Positions 54,597 through 63,635 of a DNA stretch of 64,000 nt are shown here, one piece after another. The notes beneath the pieces are model-generated. The model searched no databases and was not told the DNA's origin. It saw only the letters and a list, made by a program, of their open reading frames with translations. The stretch lies in NCBI RefSeq assembly GCF_008923205.2, contig NZ_WBMS02000047.1, positions 1 through 64,000 of the forward strand, written 5' to 3'. Within the stretch, counting starts at the first letter, position 1. Every line of letters starts with the position of its first letter. The stretch is from Actinomadura physcomitrii. GTDB taxonomy: Bacteria; Actinomycetota; Actinomycetes; Streptosporangiales; Streptosporangiaceae. The translations under genes and the position numbers were made by a program.

Positions 54597-55994
54597 GTGG
54601 CCGCTGGAGCGGGTTCGGGCGCGCAGTTCGTCGACCGGGTGGTGCTGCACGTCGCCGCGGGCAACGGCGGCAACGGCTGCGCGTCGATCCACCGGGAGAA
54701 GTTCAAGCCGCTCGGCGGCCCGGACGGGGCGAACGGCGGCCGCGGCGGAAGCGTCGTCCTCGTCGTCGACTCGAACGCGGCGAGCCTGCTGGAGTACCAC
54801 CGGCGCCCGCACCGCAAGGCGGGCAACGGGCGTCCCGGGCAGGGCGGGCACCGGACGGGCGCGGACGGCGCGGACGTGGTGCTGCCCGTCCCCGACGGCA
54901 CCGTGGTGAAGCAGGGCGAGGCGATCCTCGCCGACCTGGTCGGCGAGGGAACCCGGTTCGTGATCGCGCGCGGCGGCCAGGGCGGGCTCGGGAACGCGGC
55001 GCTCGCGACCGCCAAGCGCAAGGCGCCCGGGTTCGCGCTGCTCGGCGAGCCGGGCGAGGAGCGCGATGTGGTGCTGGAGTTGAAGAGCGTCGCGGACGTG
55101 GCGCTCGTCGGCTTCCCGAGCGCCGGGAAGTCGTCGCTGATCGCGGCGCTGTCGGCGGCCAAGCCGAAGATCGCCGACTACCCGTTCACCACGCTGGTCC
55201 CGAACCTCGGGGTGGTGAGCGCGGGCGACACCGCGTTCACCGTCGCGGACGTGCCGGGTCTGATCGAGGGCGCCAGCGAGGGTCGCGGCCTCGGCCTGGA
55301 GTTCCTCCGCCACATCGAGCGGTCCTCGACGCTCGCGCACGTGCTGGACTGCGCGACGCCCGAGCCGGGCCGCGACCCGGTCAGCGACTTCGAGGTCATC
55401 GAGCGCGAGCTGCGGGCCTACGACCGGGTCCTCGGCGACCGGCCGCTGTCGGACCGGCCGCGTATCGTCGTGCTGAACAAGGTCGACGTGCCGGACGCCC
55501 GCGACCTCGCCGAACTGGTGCGGCCCGAGTTCGAGGCGCGCGGGCTGAGGGTGTTCGAGGTGTCGGCGGCGTCGCACGAGGGGCTGCGGGAGCTGTCGTT
55601 CGCGATGGCGGCGATGGTCGAGGAGCACCGGGCGTCGCTGCCGCCGGCGGAGCCGACCCGGATCGTGATCCGGCCGGAGCCGGTCGGCGGGGGCGCCGAC
55701 TTCGAGGTGAAGGACCTCGGCGACAACACCTACCTGATCACCGGCGCGAAGCCGGTGCGGTGGCTGCGGCAGACCGACTTCGCCAACGAGGAGGCCGTCG
55801 GCTACCTCGCGGACCGGCTGGCGCGGCTCGGCGTGGAGGACGCGCTGACCGAGGCCGGGGCGAGCGCCGGCGCGACCGTGCTGATCGGCACCCCGGACGA
55901 CTCGATCGTGTTCGACTGGGAGCCGGAGATCGCCGCCGGCGAGGCGGCGGCGGGCCCGCGCGGCACCGACCGCCGCCTGGACGGCCACTACTGA
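54597..55994 (+). CDS. obg: Obg GTPase (CgtA)
   Basis: This 50S-assembly and stress-response GTPase has 465 residues from a GTG behind GAGGAGG. The N-terminal glycine-rich Obg fold (AAGNGGNGCASIHREKFKPL ... ANGGRGGSVV, about 1-158) precedes the G domain: G1 GFPSAGKSSL (about 171), switch DYPFTTLVPNLG, G3 DVPGLIEGA and G4 NKVD. The C-terminal OCT domain contains FEVKDLGDNTYLITGAKPVR and VGYLADRLARLG (about 350-430). The position after rpmA and before proB is conserved in actinobacteria. Confidence 0.97.
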   Translation: MAAGAGSGAQFVDRVVLHVAAGNGGNGCASIHREKFKPLGGPDGANGGRGGSVVLVVDSNAASLLEYHRRPHRKAGNGRPGQGGHRTGADGADVVLPVPDGTVVKQGEAILADLVGEGTRFVIARGGQGGLGNAALATAKRKAPGFALLGEPGEERDVVLELKSVADVALVGFPSAGKSSLIAALSAAKPKIADYPFTTLVPNLGVVSAGDTAFTVADVPGLIEGASEGRGLGLEFLRHIERSSTLAHVLDCATPEPGRDPVSDFEVIERELRAYDRVLGDRPLSDRPRIVVLNKVDVPDARDLAELVRPEFEARGLRVFEVSAASHEGLRELSFAMAAMVEEHRASLPPAEPTRIVIRPEPVGGGADFEVKDLGDNTYLITGAKPVRWLRQTDFANEEAVGYLADRLARLGVEDALTEAGASAGATVLIGTPDDSIVFDWEPEIAAGEAAAGPRGTDRRLDGHY

Positions 55995-56074
55995 TGCCGA
56001 GGGAGCCGGCGGGGGACGCGGGGTTCGTCCCGTCCCGGGAGGCTCCGATCGCACCCCCTGAGGAGAGAGGCCCG

Positions 56075-57187
56075 ATGAGCGAGCGCGAGGCGATCGCGAA
56101 GGCCCGCCGGATCGTGGTGAAGGCGGGATCGTCGTCGCTCACCACCCCGCAGGGCACGATCGACGCGAACCGCATCGACGCGCTGGTGGACGTGCTCGCC
56201 GCGCGCCGCGCCGGCGGCGCCGAGATCGTGTTCGTGTCGTCCGGCGCGATCGCGGCGGGGCTCGGCCCGCTCGGGCTGACCCGGCGGCCGCGCGACCTCG
56301 CGACGCAGCAGGCGGCGGCGAGCGTCGGGCAGGGCCTGCTGTTCGCCCGCTACACCTCCTCGTTCGCCCGGTACGGGGTGACGGTCGGGCAGGTGCTGCT
56401 GACCGCGGACGACATGATCCGCAGGACGCACCACCGCAACGCGCAGCGCACCCTCGAGCAGCTGATCACGCTCGGCGTCCTGCCGATCGTGAACGAGAAC
56501 GACACGGTCGCGACCGACGAGATCCGGTTCGGCGACAACGATCGGCTCGCCGCGCTGGTCGCGCACCTGACCCGCGCGGACGCGGTCGTGCTGCTGTCCG
56601 ACGTCGACGCGCTGTACACCGGCGACCCGCGGCGTCCCGGCGTCCGCCGCATCACCGACGTGCACGGTCCCGCCGACCTCGCGGAGGTCGAGCTCGGCGG
56701 GTCCGGGCGGGTCGGCACCGGCGGGATGGTCACCAAGGTCGAGGCGGCGCGGATCGCGGGAGTCCCGGTCGTGCTGACGAACGCCGCGTCCGCCGCGCAC
56801 GCGCTGGCCGGCGACGGGGTCGGCACGCTGTTCCACCCGGCCGGCGGCCGCCGGATGTCGACCCGCGACCTGTGGCTCGCGCACGCCACTACCGGGCAGG
56901 GCCGCGTCACGCTGGACGCCGGCGCCGTCGACGCGGTGGTGCGGCGCCGCAAGTCGCTGCTGCCCGCCGGCGTCACGGGCGTCGAGGGCGACTTCGCGGC
57001 GGGCGACCCCGTCGACCTGTGCGACCCGTCCGGCCGGGTCGTGGCGCGCGGCCTGGTGCACTACGACGCGTCCGAGATCCCCGAGCTGATGGGGCGCTCG
57101 ACCCGCTGGCTGGCGCGCGAGCTGGGCGCCGAGTACGAGCGCGAGATCATCCACCGCGACCACCTGGTGGTCCTGACCGAGCAGTGA
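56075..57187 (+). CDS. proB: Glutamate 5-kinase
   Basis: ProB phosphorylates glutamate in the first step of proline synthesis and is feedback-inhibited by proline. The ATG at 56075 follows AGGAGAGAGG. The 370-residue protein has an amino-acid-kinase domain (RIVVKAGSSSLTT, VFVSSGAIAAGLGPLG, PIVNENDTVATDEIRFGDND, LLSDVDALYTGDPR) and a C-terminal PUA domain (GRVTLDAGAVDAVV... KSLLPAGVTGVEGDFAAGD). It is followed 10 bases later by proA. Confidence 0.97.
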   Translation: MSEREAIAKARRIVVKAGSSSLTTPQGTIDANRIDALVDVLAARRAGGAEIVFVSSGAIAAGLGPLGLTRRPRDLATQQAAASVGQGLLFARYTSSFARYGVTVGQVLLTADDMIRRTHHRNAQRTLEQLITLGVLPIVNENDTVATDEIRFGDNDRLAALVAHLTRADAVVLLSDVDALYTGDPRRPGVRRITDVHGPADLAEVELGGSGRVGTGGMVTKVEAARIAGVPVVLTNAASAAHALAGDGVGTLFHPAGGRRMSTRDLWLAHATTGQGRVTLDAGAVDAVVRRRKSLLPAGVTGVEGDFAAGDPVDLCDPSGRVVARGLVHYDASEIPELMGRSTRWLARELGAEYEREIIHRDHLVVLTEQ

Positions 57188-57197
57188 GGAGTTCGCG

Positions 57198-58454
57198 ATG
57201 AGCGAGCGCGAGCAGTTCCTGATGGTGGCGCGGCGCGCCCGGGAGGCGGCGGCGGGCCTGGCGCCGCTGCCGCGGGCGGCCAAGGACGCGGCGCTGCACG
57301 CGATCGCGGACGCGTTGGTCGCCGCGGCCCCCGAGATCGTCAAGGCGAACGCGGCGGACGTCGCGCGGGCCCGCGAGAGCGGCACGTCCGAGTACATGAT
57401 CGACCGGCTGAGCCTGGACGAGGGCCGCATCGCGCGGATCGCCGACGCGGTGCGCAAGGTCGCGGTGCTGCCCGACCCGGTGGGGGAGTCGGTGCGCGGG
57501 AGCGTGCTGCCGAACGGGCTGGAGCTGCGGCAGGTCCGGGTGCCGCTCGGCGTCGTCGGGATCATCTACGAGGGCCGCCCGAACGTGACGGTGGACGCCG
57601 CCGCGCTCTGCCTGAAGAGCGGGAACGTCGCGATGCTGCGCGGCTCGTCGTCGGCGCACGACTCCAACACCGTGCTGGTCCAGGTGATGCAGGCGGCGCT
57701 GGCCGGCACGGAGGTGCCGGCGGACGCGGTACAGCTCGTCCCGGGCACGTCGCGCGAGTCGGTGAAGCACCTGATGCGCGCGCGCGGGCTGGTGGACGTG
57801 CTGATCCCGCGCGGCGGCGCCTCGCTCATCAACTCGGTGGTGGAGGAGTCGACCGTCCCCGTCATCGAGACGGGCGTCGGGAACTGCGCCGTGTACGTGG
57901 ACGCGGCCGCCGACGTGGACATGGCGGTCGACATCCTGCTGAACGCCAAGACGCAGCGCCCGTCGGTGTGCAACGCCGCGGAGACGTTCCTCGTGCACGC
58001 CGACATCGCCGACGCGTTCGTCCCGCGCGCGCTCGACGCGCTCAAGCAGGCCGGTGTCACCGTGCACGGCGACGAGCGCGTCCGCTCCTACGGCGGCGAC
58101 GTCGTGGAGGCGACCGAGGACGACTGGTACGCCGAGTACCTGTCGCTGGACATCGCCGCCCGCGTCGTCGACTCCCTCGAGGACGCCGTCGCGCACATCC
58201 GCACGTACGGCTCCGGGCACACCGAGGCGATCGTGACGGCGTCGCAGCCGGCCGCGAAGCGGTTCGTCGCGCTGGTCGACTCGGCCGCCGTCATGGTGAA
58301 CGCCTCGACGCGGTTCACCGACGGCGAGGAGTTCGGGTTCGGCGCGGAGGTCGGCATCTCGACGCAGAAGCTGCACGCGCGCGGGCCGATGGGGCTGCCG
58401 GAGCTGACGTCCACCAAGTACGTCGTCACCGGCGAGGGGCACCTGCGCGGCTGA
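57198..58454 (+). CDS. proA: Gamma-glutamyl phosphate reductase
   Basis: ProA reduces glutamyl phosphate to glutamate semialdehyde with NADPH, the second step of proline synthesis. The 418-residue product has the aldehyde-dehydrogenase fold. Motifs: GVVGIIYEGRPNVTVDAAAL, MLRGSSSAHDSNTVLVQVM, the catalytic Cys in QRPSVCNAAETFLVH (about residue 258) and VMVNASTRFTDGEEFGFGAE. TGAGGAG overlapping the proB stop is its ribosome binding site. It forms an operon with proB, and the two proteins probably channel the labile intermediate. Confidence 0.97.
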   Translation: MSEREQFLMVARRAREAAAGLAPLPRAAKDAALHAIADALVAAAPEIVKANAADVARARESGTSEYMIDRLSLDEGRIARIADAVRKVAVLPDPVGESVRGSVLPNGLELRQVRVPLGVVGIIYEGRPNVTVDAAALCLKSGNVAMLRGSSSAHDSNTVLVQVMQAALAGTEVPADAVQLVPGTSRESVKHLMRARGLVDVLIPRGGASLINSVVEESTVPVIETGVGNCAVYVDAAADVDMAVDILLNAKTQRPSVCNAAETFLVHADIADAFVPRALDALKQAGVTVHGDERVRSYGGDVVEATEDDWYAEYLSLDIAARVVDSLEDAVAHIRTYGSGHTEAIVTASQPAAKRFVALVDSAAVMVNASTRFTDGEEFGFGAEVGISTQKLHARGPMGLPELTSTKYVVTGEGHLRG

Positions 58455-58498
58455 CCCGCGGCCGGGGCGCGGTGTGCCGGGGCGGTGAGGGCGGAATT

Positions 58499-58523
58499 GT
58501 GACACTGTGACCCTTGATGTCAC
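58499..58523. promoter_or_regulatory. GTGAC repeats upstream of the metallophosphoesterase
   Basis: GTGACA (58499-58504), GTGAC (58507-58511) and GTCAC (58519-58523) lie 19-43 bases before the ATG. The first and last form an inverted repeat and the first two a direct repeat. The spacing does not fit the Streptomyces PHO box (GTTCACC repeats), so phosphate control is not claimed. Candidate operator only. Confidence 0.35.
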
Positions 58524-58541
58524 GTTGCGTGCCATGGTCTG

Positions 58542-60302
58542 ATGCGGCATGTGACTCCTGAGATCAGCCGCCGCCGCGTCCTGAAGGGCGCCGCCCTCGG
58601 CGCGGGGATCGCCACCACCGGACTCGCCGCGTTCCCCGCCCGCCCCGCCGCCGCGGCCCCGCTGCAGGGCCCCGCCGCCGGCACCACCCTCGACCGGACG
58701 TACCTGCTCGGCAAGGCGGGCGCCGGCGGCTACCGGCCCGTCACCACCGGACCGGGCGAACCGCACCTGCTGCGCCGCGACCTCGGCGGCACCGCCTCCC
58801 CGAAGCGGGCCGCGACCCGGCGCGGCGTCCTGGCGTTCGGGCAGCTCACCGACGTGCACATCATCGACGCGCAGTCCCCGGCGCGGGTCGAGTTCGCCGA
58901 CCGGCTCAAGGACGCGATCGGCATGCTGCCCGTCGAGGGCGCCTACCGGCCGCAGGAGATCCTCACCACCCAGGTCGCCGAGGCGATGGTCCGCGCGATC
59001 AACAAGGTCGGGCGCGGGCCCGCCACCGGCCTCGGCCTGTCGTTCACCATCAACACCGGCGACGCCGCCGACAACGTCCAGTACAACGAGCTGCGCTGGA
59101 TCATCGACCTGCTCGACGGCGGCCGGATCCGCCCCGACTCCGGCGACCCGAACCGCTACGAGGGCGTCATGGACACGACGTCCTACGACCGCGCCTTCTG
59201 GCATCCCGACGGCCCGCCGCCCGGCGTGCAGCCCGACATCCCCACGGCGACGTACGGGTTCCCCCGCGTCAAAGGCCTTATCGACGCCGCGCGCCGCCCA
59301 TTCCAGGCGACCGGCCTGACCATGCCGTGGCTCGCCGCGTTCGGCAACCACGACGGCCTCATCCAGGGCAACCTGCCCCTCAACCCGCTCGTCTCCGGCC
59401 TCGCCACCGGCGGCATCAAGATCGGCGCCCCCGGCGACGACGCGCAGGCGCAGCGCCTCGCCCGGATGATGCAGAAGGCCGACGCCGCCGAGCTCGTCCG
59501 GCTCAGCCGCGAGCAGGGCGGAGCCGGCGGCCTGTTCCGCCCCGTCACCCCCGACCCGGACCGGCGGATGCTGTCACGCGCCGAGGTCGTCGCCGAGCAC
59601 TTCCGCACATCGGCGTCGCTGCGCGGCCACGGCTTCACCCAGGCCAACCTCCGCGACGGCACCGCCTACTACGCCTTCGACCGCGGCATCGTGCGCGGGC
59701 TCGTCCTCGACACCGTCAACCCCAACGGCTACTCCGACGGCTCGCTCGACCAGGCCCAGTTCGCCTGGCTCGAAGCGCAGCTCAAGGCGGGCAGCGGCCG
59801 CTACCTGTCCGCCGACGGCTCGACCGTCCGCACCGCCGCGAAGGACCGGCTGTTCGTCCTGTTCAGCCACCACCCCATCGCCTCGCTGACGAACCCGCTC
59901 GGCGGCGGCCGCGTCCTCGGCGACGACGTGGAGGCGCTGCTGCTCCGCTACCCCAACGTCGTCCTGTGGGTGAACGGGCACACGCACCGCAACCAGGTCA
60001 TCCCGCACGCCCGCACGACCGGCGGCGGGTTCTGGGAGGTGAACACCGCAGCGCACATCGACTTCCCGCAGCAGAGCCGCATCGTTGAGATCGCCGACAA
60101 CCGCGACGGCACCCTGTCGGTCTTCGCGACGATCCTCGACTCCGCCGGCCCCGCCTCCTACGGCGGACGGCTCGCCGATCCCGTCCACCTGGCGTCGCTG
60201 TCCCGCGAGCTCGCGGGCAACGACTGGCAGGAGCGCGCCGAGCACCGCCGCGGCGAAGCCGCCGACCGCAACGTGGAACTCCTGATTCCCGCCCCGTTCT
60301 GA
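58542..60302 (+). CDS. Tat-exported metallophosphoesterase (TIGR03767-like)
   Basis: This 586-residue secreted phosphoesterase has a twin-arginine signal SRRRVLKGAALGAGIATTGL and a cleavage region ARPAAAA (about residues 9-39). The calcineurin-like domain shows metal-binding blocks GQLTDVHIID (DxH), NTGDAADNVQ (GDxxDN), AAFGNHDGL (GNHD), LFSHHP and VNGHTHRNQV (GHTH). Large insertions between the second and third blocks are typical of this actinobacterial group. Export in folded, metal-loaded form explains the Tat route. The natural substrate is unknown. The start may be the GTG at 58551, with no strong Shine-Dalgarno for either. Confidence 0.88.
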   Translation: MRHVTPEISRRRVLKGAALGAGIATTGLAAFPARPAAAAPLQGPAAGTTLDRTYLLGKAGAGGYRPVTTGPGEPHLLRRDLGGTASPKRAATRRGVLAFGQLTDVHIIDAQSPARVEFADRLKDAIGMLPVEGAYRPQEILTTQVAEAMVRAINKVGRGPATGLGLSFTINTGDAADNVQYNELRWIIDLLDGGRIRPDSGDPNRYEGVMDTTSYDRAFWHPDGPPPGVQPDIPTATYGFPRVKGLIDAARRPFQATGLTMPWLAAFGNHDGLIQGNLPLNPLVSGLATGGIKIGAPGDDAQAQRLARMMQKADAAELVRLSREQGGAGGLFRPVTPDPDRRMLSRAEVVAEHFRTSASLRGHGFTQANLRDGTAYYAFDRGIVRGLVLDTVNPNGYSDGSLDQAQFAWLEAQLKAGSGRYLSADGSTVRTAAKDRLFVLFSHHPIASLTNPLGGGRVLGDDVEALLLRYPNVVLWVNGHTHRNQVIPHARTTGGGFWEVNTAAHIDFPQQSRIVEIADNRDGTLSVFATILDSAGPASYGGRLADPVHLASLSRELAGNDWQERAEHRRGEAADRNVELLIPAPF

Positions 60303-60357
60303 GTGCCCTGCCGGTGGGAGCCGCCAGGCGAGCACCGTGGGCCGGGCCTGAAAAAGT

Positions 60358-60388
60358 AGGGCCGCCGTGTCCGTGTCACGGCGGCCCT
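60358..60388. terminator. Bidirectional hairpin between two convergent genes
   Basis: AGGGCCGCCGTG (60358-60369) and CACGGCGGCCCT (60377-60388) pair perfectly over 12 bp with a 7-base loop, with AAAAA before and TTTT after the stem. It therefore works as an intrinsic terminator in both directions, for the phosphoesterase gene and the leftward M48 peptidase gene. Confidence 0.9.
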
Positions 60389-60402
60389 GGTCTTTTCCGG
60401 GT

Positions 60403-61431
60403 TCAGGATCCGTTGCGGCGGTTGATGCGGTCGAACAGGCCGCCCGCGGCGTTCGCCGCCGCGTCCGCCATGTCGCGGACCTTGCCGACGAACGGGTCCG
60501 CCGTCCGCTCCCACGAGTCCCGGTACGACTTCGCCGCGTTCTTGATCTCGTCGGTGACCGAGGCGCCGCCGTCGTCGTCGCGGCGCGGGTAGTCGCCCGC
60601 GAGGATCCGCTCGTACTCGCCGCCGCGCGCCCACCGGTCGATCTCCGCGAACCGGATCACGGCGAACGGGTGCGACTGCCCGAGCAGGTTCAGGAACTTC
60701 AGCAGCCCGTCCCGCACGTCGCCGGCCGCGTCGTACTCGCGGGCCTGCTGCAGGAACGCCTCGCTGCTCATCTCGTGCAGCCGCGTCCCGCCGGCGAGCT
60801 TCATGTTGACCCGCTTCGCCGCGTCCAGGTCCTGGCCGGCCAGCAGGCCCGCCCGGTCCGACGACAGCTCCGCCTTCCGGAACCACTCGCGCAGTCCGAT
60901 GATGATCGCCGCGATGCCGATGTTGCCGAGCGGCAGCCACGCCAGCCGCGACCCGAGCTGCAGCAGGATCTGCATCATCGTCTGGTACACCGCGTGCCCG
61001 GACAGGATGTGCCCGACCTCGTGCCCGATGACGAACCGCAACTCCTCGTCGTCGAGCAGGTCGAGCAGCCCGGTGTTCACCACGATGAACGGGTGGTCGG
61101 AGCCCAGCGCCATGGCGTTCGGCGTCGGGTCCTGCCGGACGTAGACCTCCGGCACCTCCGGCATGTCCAGGATGTAGCAGGCGTCGCGGACCATGTCGTT
61201 CAGGTGGTGGAACTGGTCGTCGCCGACGCGGACCGTCCCGCCGAGGAACATCAGCCGCAGCGACCGCTCGTTGACCAGCCCCGACAGCTTGCGCAGCACG
61301 ACGTCGAACCCGGACAGCGAGCGTAGCGCGACGAGCGCCGAACGGTCCGCCGGGTGTTCGTAGGCCCGGGAACTGATCCCGGGAAAGCGCGTCCGTGCCC
61401 GATCCGGTGTGTTCTCCGTCATCTCTGGCAT
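60403..61431 (-). CDS. M48-family zinc metallopeptidase
   Basis: The protein has 342 residues from ATG 61431 (GGAA 6 bases upstream; ATG 61422 is the alternative). The zinc site GHEVGHILSGH (HExxH) is at about residues 139-149, with the third ligand probably in the SSDRAG segment (Glu/Asp; KAELSSDRAGLLA). A hydrophobic stretch (LPLGNIGIAAIIIGL) suggests membrane association. It lacks the N-terminal membrane helices of HtpX, and resembles the cytosolic or peripheral M48 proteins with an SPOR-free C-terminus (about 100 charged residues) found in actinobacteria. Likely a role in membrane-protein quality control, by family analogy. Divergent from the ligase-like gene. Confidence 0.85.
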   Translation of the reverse strand: MPEMTENTPDRARTRFPGISSRAYEHPADRSALVALRSLSGFDVVLRKLSGLVNERSLRLMFLGGTVRVGDDQFHHLNDMVRDACYILDMPEVPEVYVRQDPTPNAMALGSDHPFIVVNTGLLDLLDDEELRFVIGHEVGHILSGHAVYQTMMQILLQLGSRLAWLPLGNIGIAAIIIGLREWFRKAELSSDRAGLLAGQDLDAAKRVNMKLAGGTRLHEMSSEAFLQQAREYDAAGDVRDGLLKFLNLLGQSHPFAVIRFAEIDRWARGGEYERILAGDYPRRDDDGGASVTDEIKNAAKSYRDSWERTADPFVGKVRDMADAAANAAGGLFDRINRRNGS

Positions 61432-61506
61432 GGTAGTTCCGACGAACCACTTTGCCGGAGGGTTCCCTGGGGCTCGCGTCCGGCTGCGGCCCGCCCGGGA
61501 GGCGCG

Positions 61507-62793
61507 ATGTTCGATCCCAGAGCCGAGGCGATGTCGACCGACGAGCGGGCCGCGCTGCAGCGGCACCGGCTCTGGGGGCTGGTCGACCGGCTCGTCGCGG
61601 CGGGCGGCGTGCAGGGCCGGCGGCTCAAGGAGGCCGGTGTCGCCGGCGGCGCGGACGTGACGCTCGCCGACCTGCGGCGCCTCCCGTTCACCACCAAGCA
61701 GGACCTCTGGGACGGCTACCCGTTCGAGATGCTCAGCGTGCCGCGCGACCAGGTCGCCGCCGTGCACGGCTCCAGCGGGACGCGCGGCCGGCCGACCCTC
61801 GTCGCCTACACCAGGGCCGACCTCGACCTGTGGGCCGCGATGTGCGCGCGGTCGCTGGCGTGCGCGGGCGCGGCGCCGGGCAGCATCGTGCACAACGCCT
61901 ACGGGTACGGGCTGTTCACCGGCGGCATCGGCATCCATCAGGGCGCCGTCGCGCTCGGCGCGACCGTCGTGCCGATGTCGGGCGGGATGACGGACCGGCA
62001 GGTCCGCATGCTCGCCGACCTGCGACCGGACATCCTGACCTGCACCCCCGCGTACGCGCTCCGGCTCGGGGAGGCCGTCGCCGAGGCCGGGGTGGAACTG
62101 CCCGCGCTGAAGGCCGGGCTGTTCGGCGCCGAGCCGTGGTCGGCGGAGCTGCGTACCGCGATCGAGGACGTGCTGCCCATCAAGGCGATGGACGTCTACG
62201 GGCTCTCGGAGGTCATCGGGCCCGGCGTCGCCACCGAGTGCCTCCAGCAGGACGGCCTGCACGTCAACGAGGACCACTTCATCGTCGAGACCGTCGACCC
62301 CGCCACGGGCGAGCCCGTCGAGGACGGCGCGCCCGGCGAGCTCGTCTTCACCACGCCGACCAAGCAGGCGCTGCCGCTACTGCGCTACCGGACGGGCGAC
62401 ATCGCCTCTCTCGCTCGCGGAGAATGCCCCTGCGGCCGGACGCTCGTCCGGATGAGCAAGGTCATCGGGCGCGCCGACGACATGATCGTGGTGCGGGGCG
62501 TCAACGTGTACCCCAGCGAGGTCGAGCGGGTGCTGCTCGGGTCCGGGCTCGTCCGCCCCCACTACCAGCTCGTCGTGGACCGCCGCAGCCCCGCCGTCCG
62601 GCTCCTCGTCGCCTGCGAGGCGGTGTCCGGCGACCCCCGCGAGCGTCTCGTCCACGACCTGCACGAGGCGCTCGGCCTCACCGCCGAGGTGGTCGTCCTG
62701 CCGGGCGGGACCGTCCCTCGCGTGGAGGTCGGAAAGGCCGTCCGCGTGGTGTCCTGGGACGGCGGCCGGCCGCCGCTGCCCGGCCTGAGCTGA
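61507..62793 (+). CDS. Phenylacetate-CoA ligase-like adenylate-forming enzyme
   Basis: The 428-residue protein of the PaaK branch of the ANL superfamily has the P-loop HGSSGTRGRPTLVAYT (about 85). DVYGLSEVIGPGVATEC is the YGxTE-like motif, followed by PLLRYRTGDIASL with the conserved Asp, and the C-terminal PVPRVEVGKAVRV-type lysine region (TVPRVEVGKA). It would activate a carboxylic acid to its CoA ester. No phenylacetate-degradation genes (paaABCDE) are nearby, so the substrate is open. GGGAGG is four bases before the ATG. It stands alone between an M48 peptidase gene and nadD. Confidence 0.85.
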   Translation: MFDPRAEAMSTDERAALQRHRLWGLVDRLVAAGGVQGRRLKEAGVAGGADVTLADLRRLPFTTKQDLWDGYPFEMLSVPRDQVAAVHGSSGTRGRPTLVAYTRADLDLWAAMCARSLACAGAAPGSIVHNAYGYGLFTGGIGIHQGAVALGATVVPMSGGMTDRQVRMLADLRPDILTCTPAYALRLGEAVAEAGVELPALKAGLFGAEPWSAELRTAIEDVLPIKAMDVYGLSEVIGPGVATECLQQDGLHVNEDHFIVETVDPATGEPVEDGAPGELVFTTPTKQALPLLRYRTGDIASLARGECPCGRTLVRMSKVIGRADDMIVVRGVNVYPSEVERVLLGSGLVRPHYQLVVDRRSPAVRLLVACEAVSGDPRERLVHDLHEALGLTAEVVVLPGGTVPRVEVGKAVRVVSWDGGRPPLPGLS

Positions 62794-62848
62794 GCCAGCG
62801 CCGGGGCGGGCGTTCCGGCCGCCGGCCCGGCTGGCTATTCTCGTCGCC

Positions 62849-63451
62849 ATGACGCAAAAGCGCCGTTTGGGGATCATGGGCGGCACGTTCGACCCGATCC
62901 ACCACGGCCACCTGGTGGCCGCCAGCGAGGTCGCCCACTTCTACTCCCTCGACGAGGTCGTGTTCGTCCCCACCGGCCTGTCCTCCCACAAGGAGGGCCG
63001 CAAGGTCGCCGCCGCCGAGGACCGCTACCTCATGGCCGTGATCGCCACCGCGTCCAACCCGGCGTTCTCGGTCAGCCGCGTCGACATCGACCGGCCCGGC
63101 CCCACCTACACCGTCGACACCCTCCGCGACATGCGGCAGATCCACGGCCCCGACGCCGAGCTGTTCTTCATCACCGGCGCCGACGCCCTGGAGAAGATGC
63201 TCACCTGGCACGACACCGACGAGCTGTTCGAACTCGCGCACTTCGTCGGCGTCACCCGCCCCGGGCACCGCCTCGCCGACCCGGGCCTGCCCGACGGCAG
63301 GGTCTCGCTCATGGAGGTTCCGGCCCTGTCGATCTCCTCCACCGAGTGCCGCGAGCGCGTCCACTCCGGCGAGCCGATCTGGTACCTCGTGCCCGACGGC
63401 ATCGTCCAGTACATCAACAAGCGCGACCTCTACCGCGCCGACGCCGCCTAG
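62849..63451 (+). CDS. nadD: Nicotinate-nucleotide adenylyltransferase
   Basis: NadD forms deamido-NAD from nicotinate mononucleotide and ATP. The 200-residue protein has the nucleotidyltransferase motif GIMGGTFDPIHHGHL, FITGADALEKMLTW and the ISSTECRERV motif near the end. TATTCT lies at about 62834-62839, only 9 bases before the ATG, and no Shine-Dalgarno follows, so the transcript is probably leaderless. nadD-rsfS adjacency is widespread in bacteria. Confidence 0.97.
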   Translation: MTQKRRLGIMGGTFDPIHHGHLVAASEVAHFYSLDEVVFVPTGLSSHKEGRKVAAAEDRYLMAVIATASNPAFSVSRVDIDRPGPTYTVDTLRDMRQIHGPDAELFFITGADALEKMLTWHDTDELFELAHFVGVTRPGHRLADPGLPDGRVSLMEVPALSISSTECRERVHSGEPIWYLVPDGIVQYINKRDLYRADAA

Positions 63452-63635
63452 GCACCCGCTCGCAGCGCGTTGACCTGTGCCTTCGTCCGGACGATCAGCG
63501 CGGCGCGCCGCATAACCTGGAAGAAGCGGCTGGACGCCCGTACCAGCCCGAACATCGACGAACAGGGACGCCGGCCGCCACCCATGAGAAGGTGTTAGCC
63601 GAGACGACCCCTACAGGGAGGATCGCGAGCGCATC

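Noticed and set aside
58499..58523. A PHO box
   Set aside because: GTTCACC-type direct repeats at 11-base spacing are missing.
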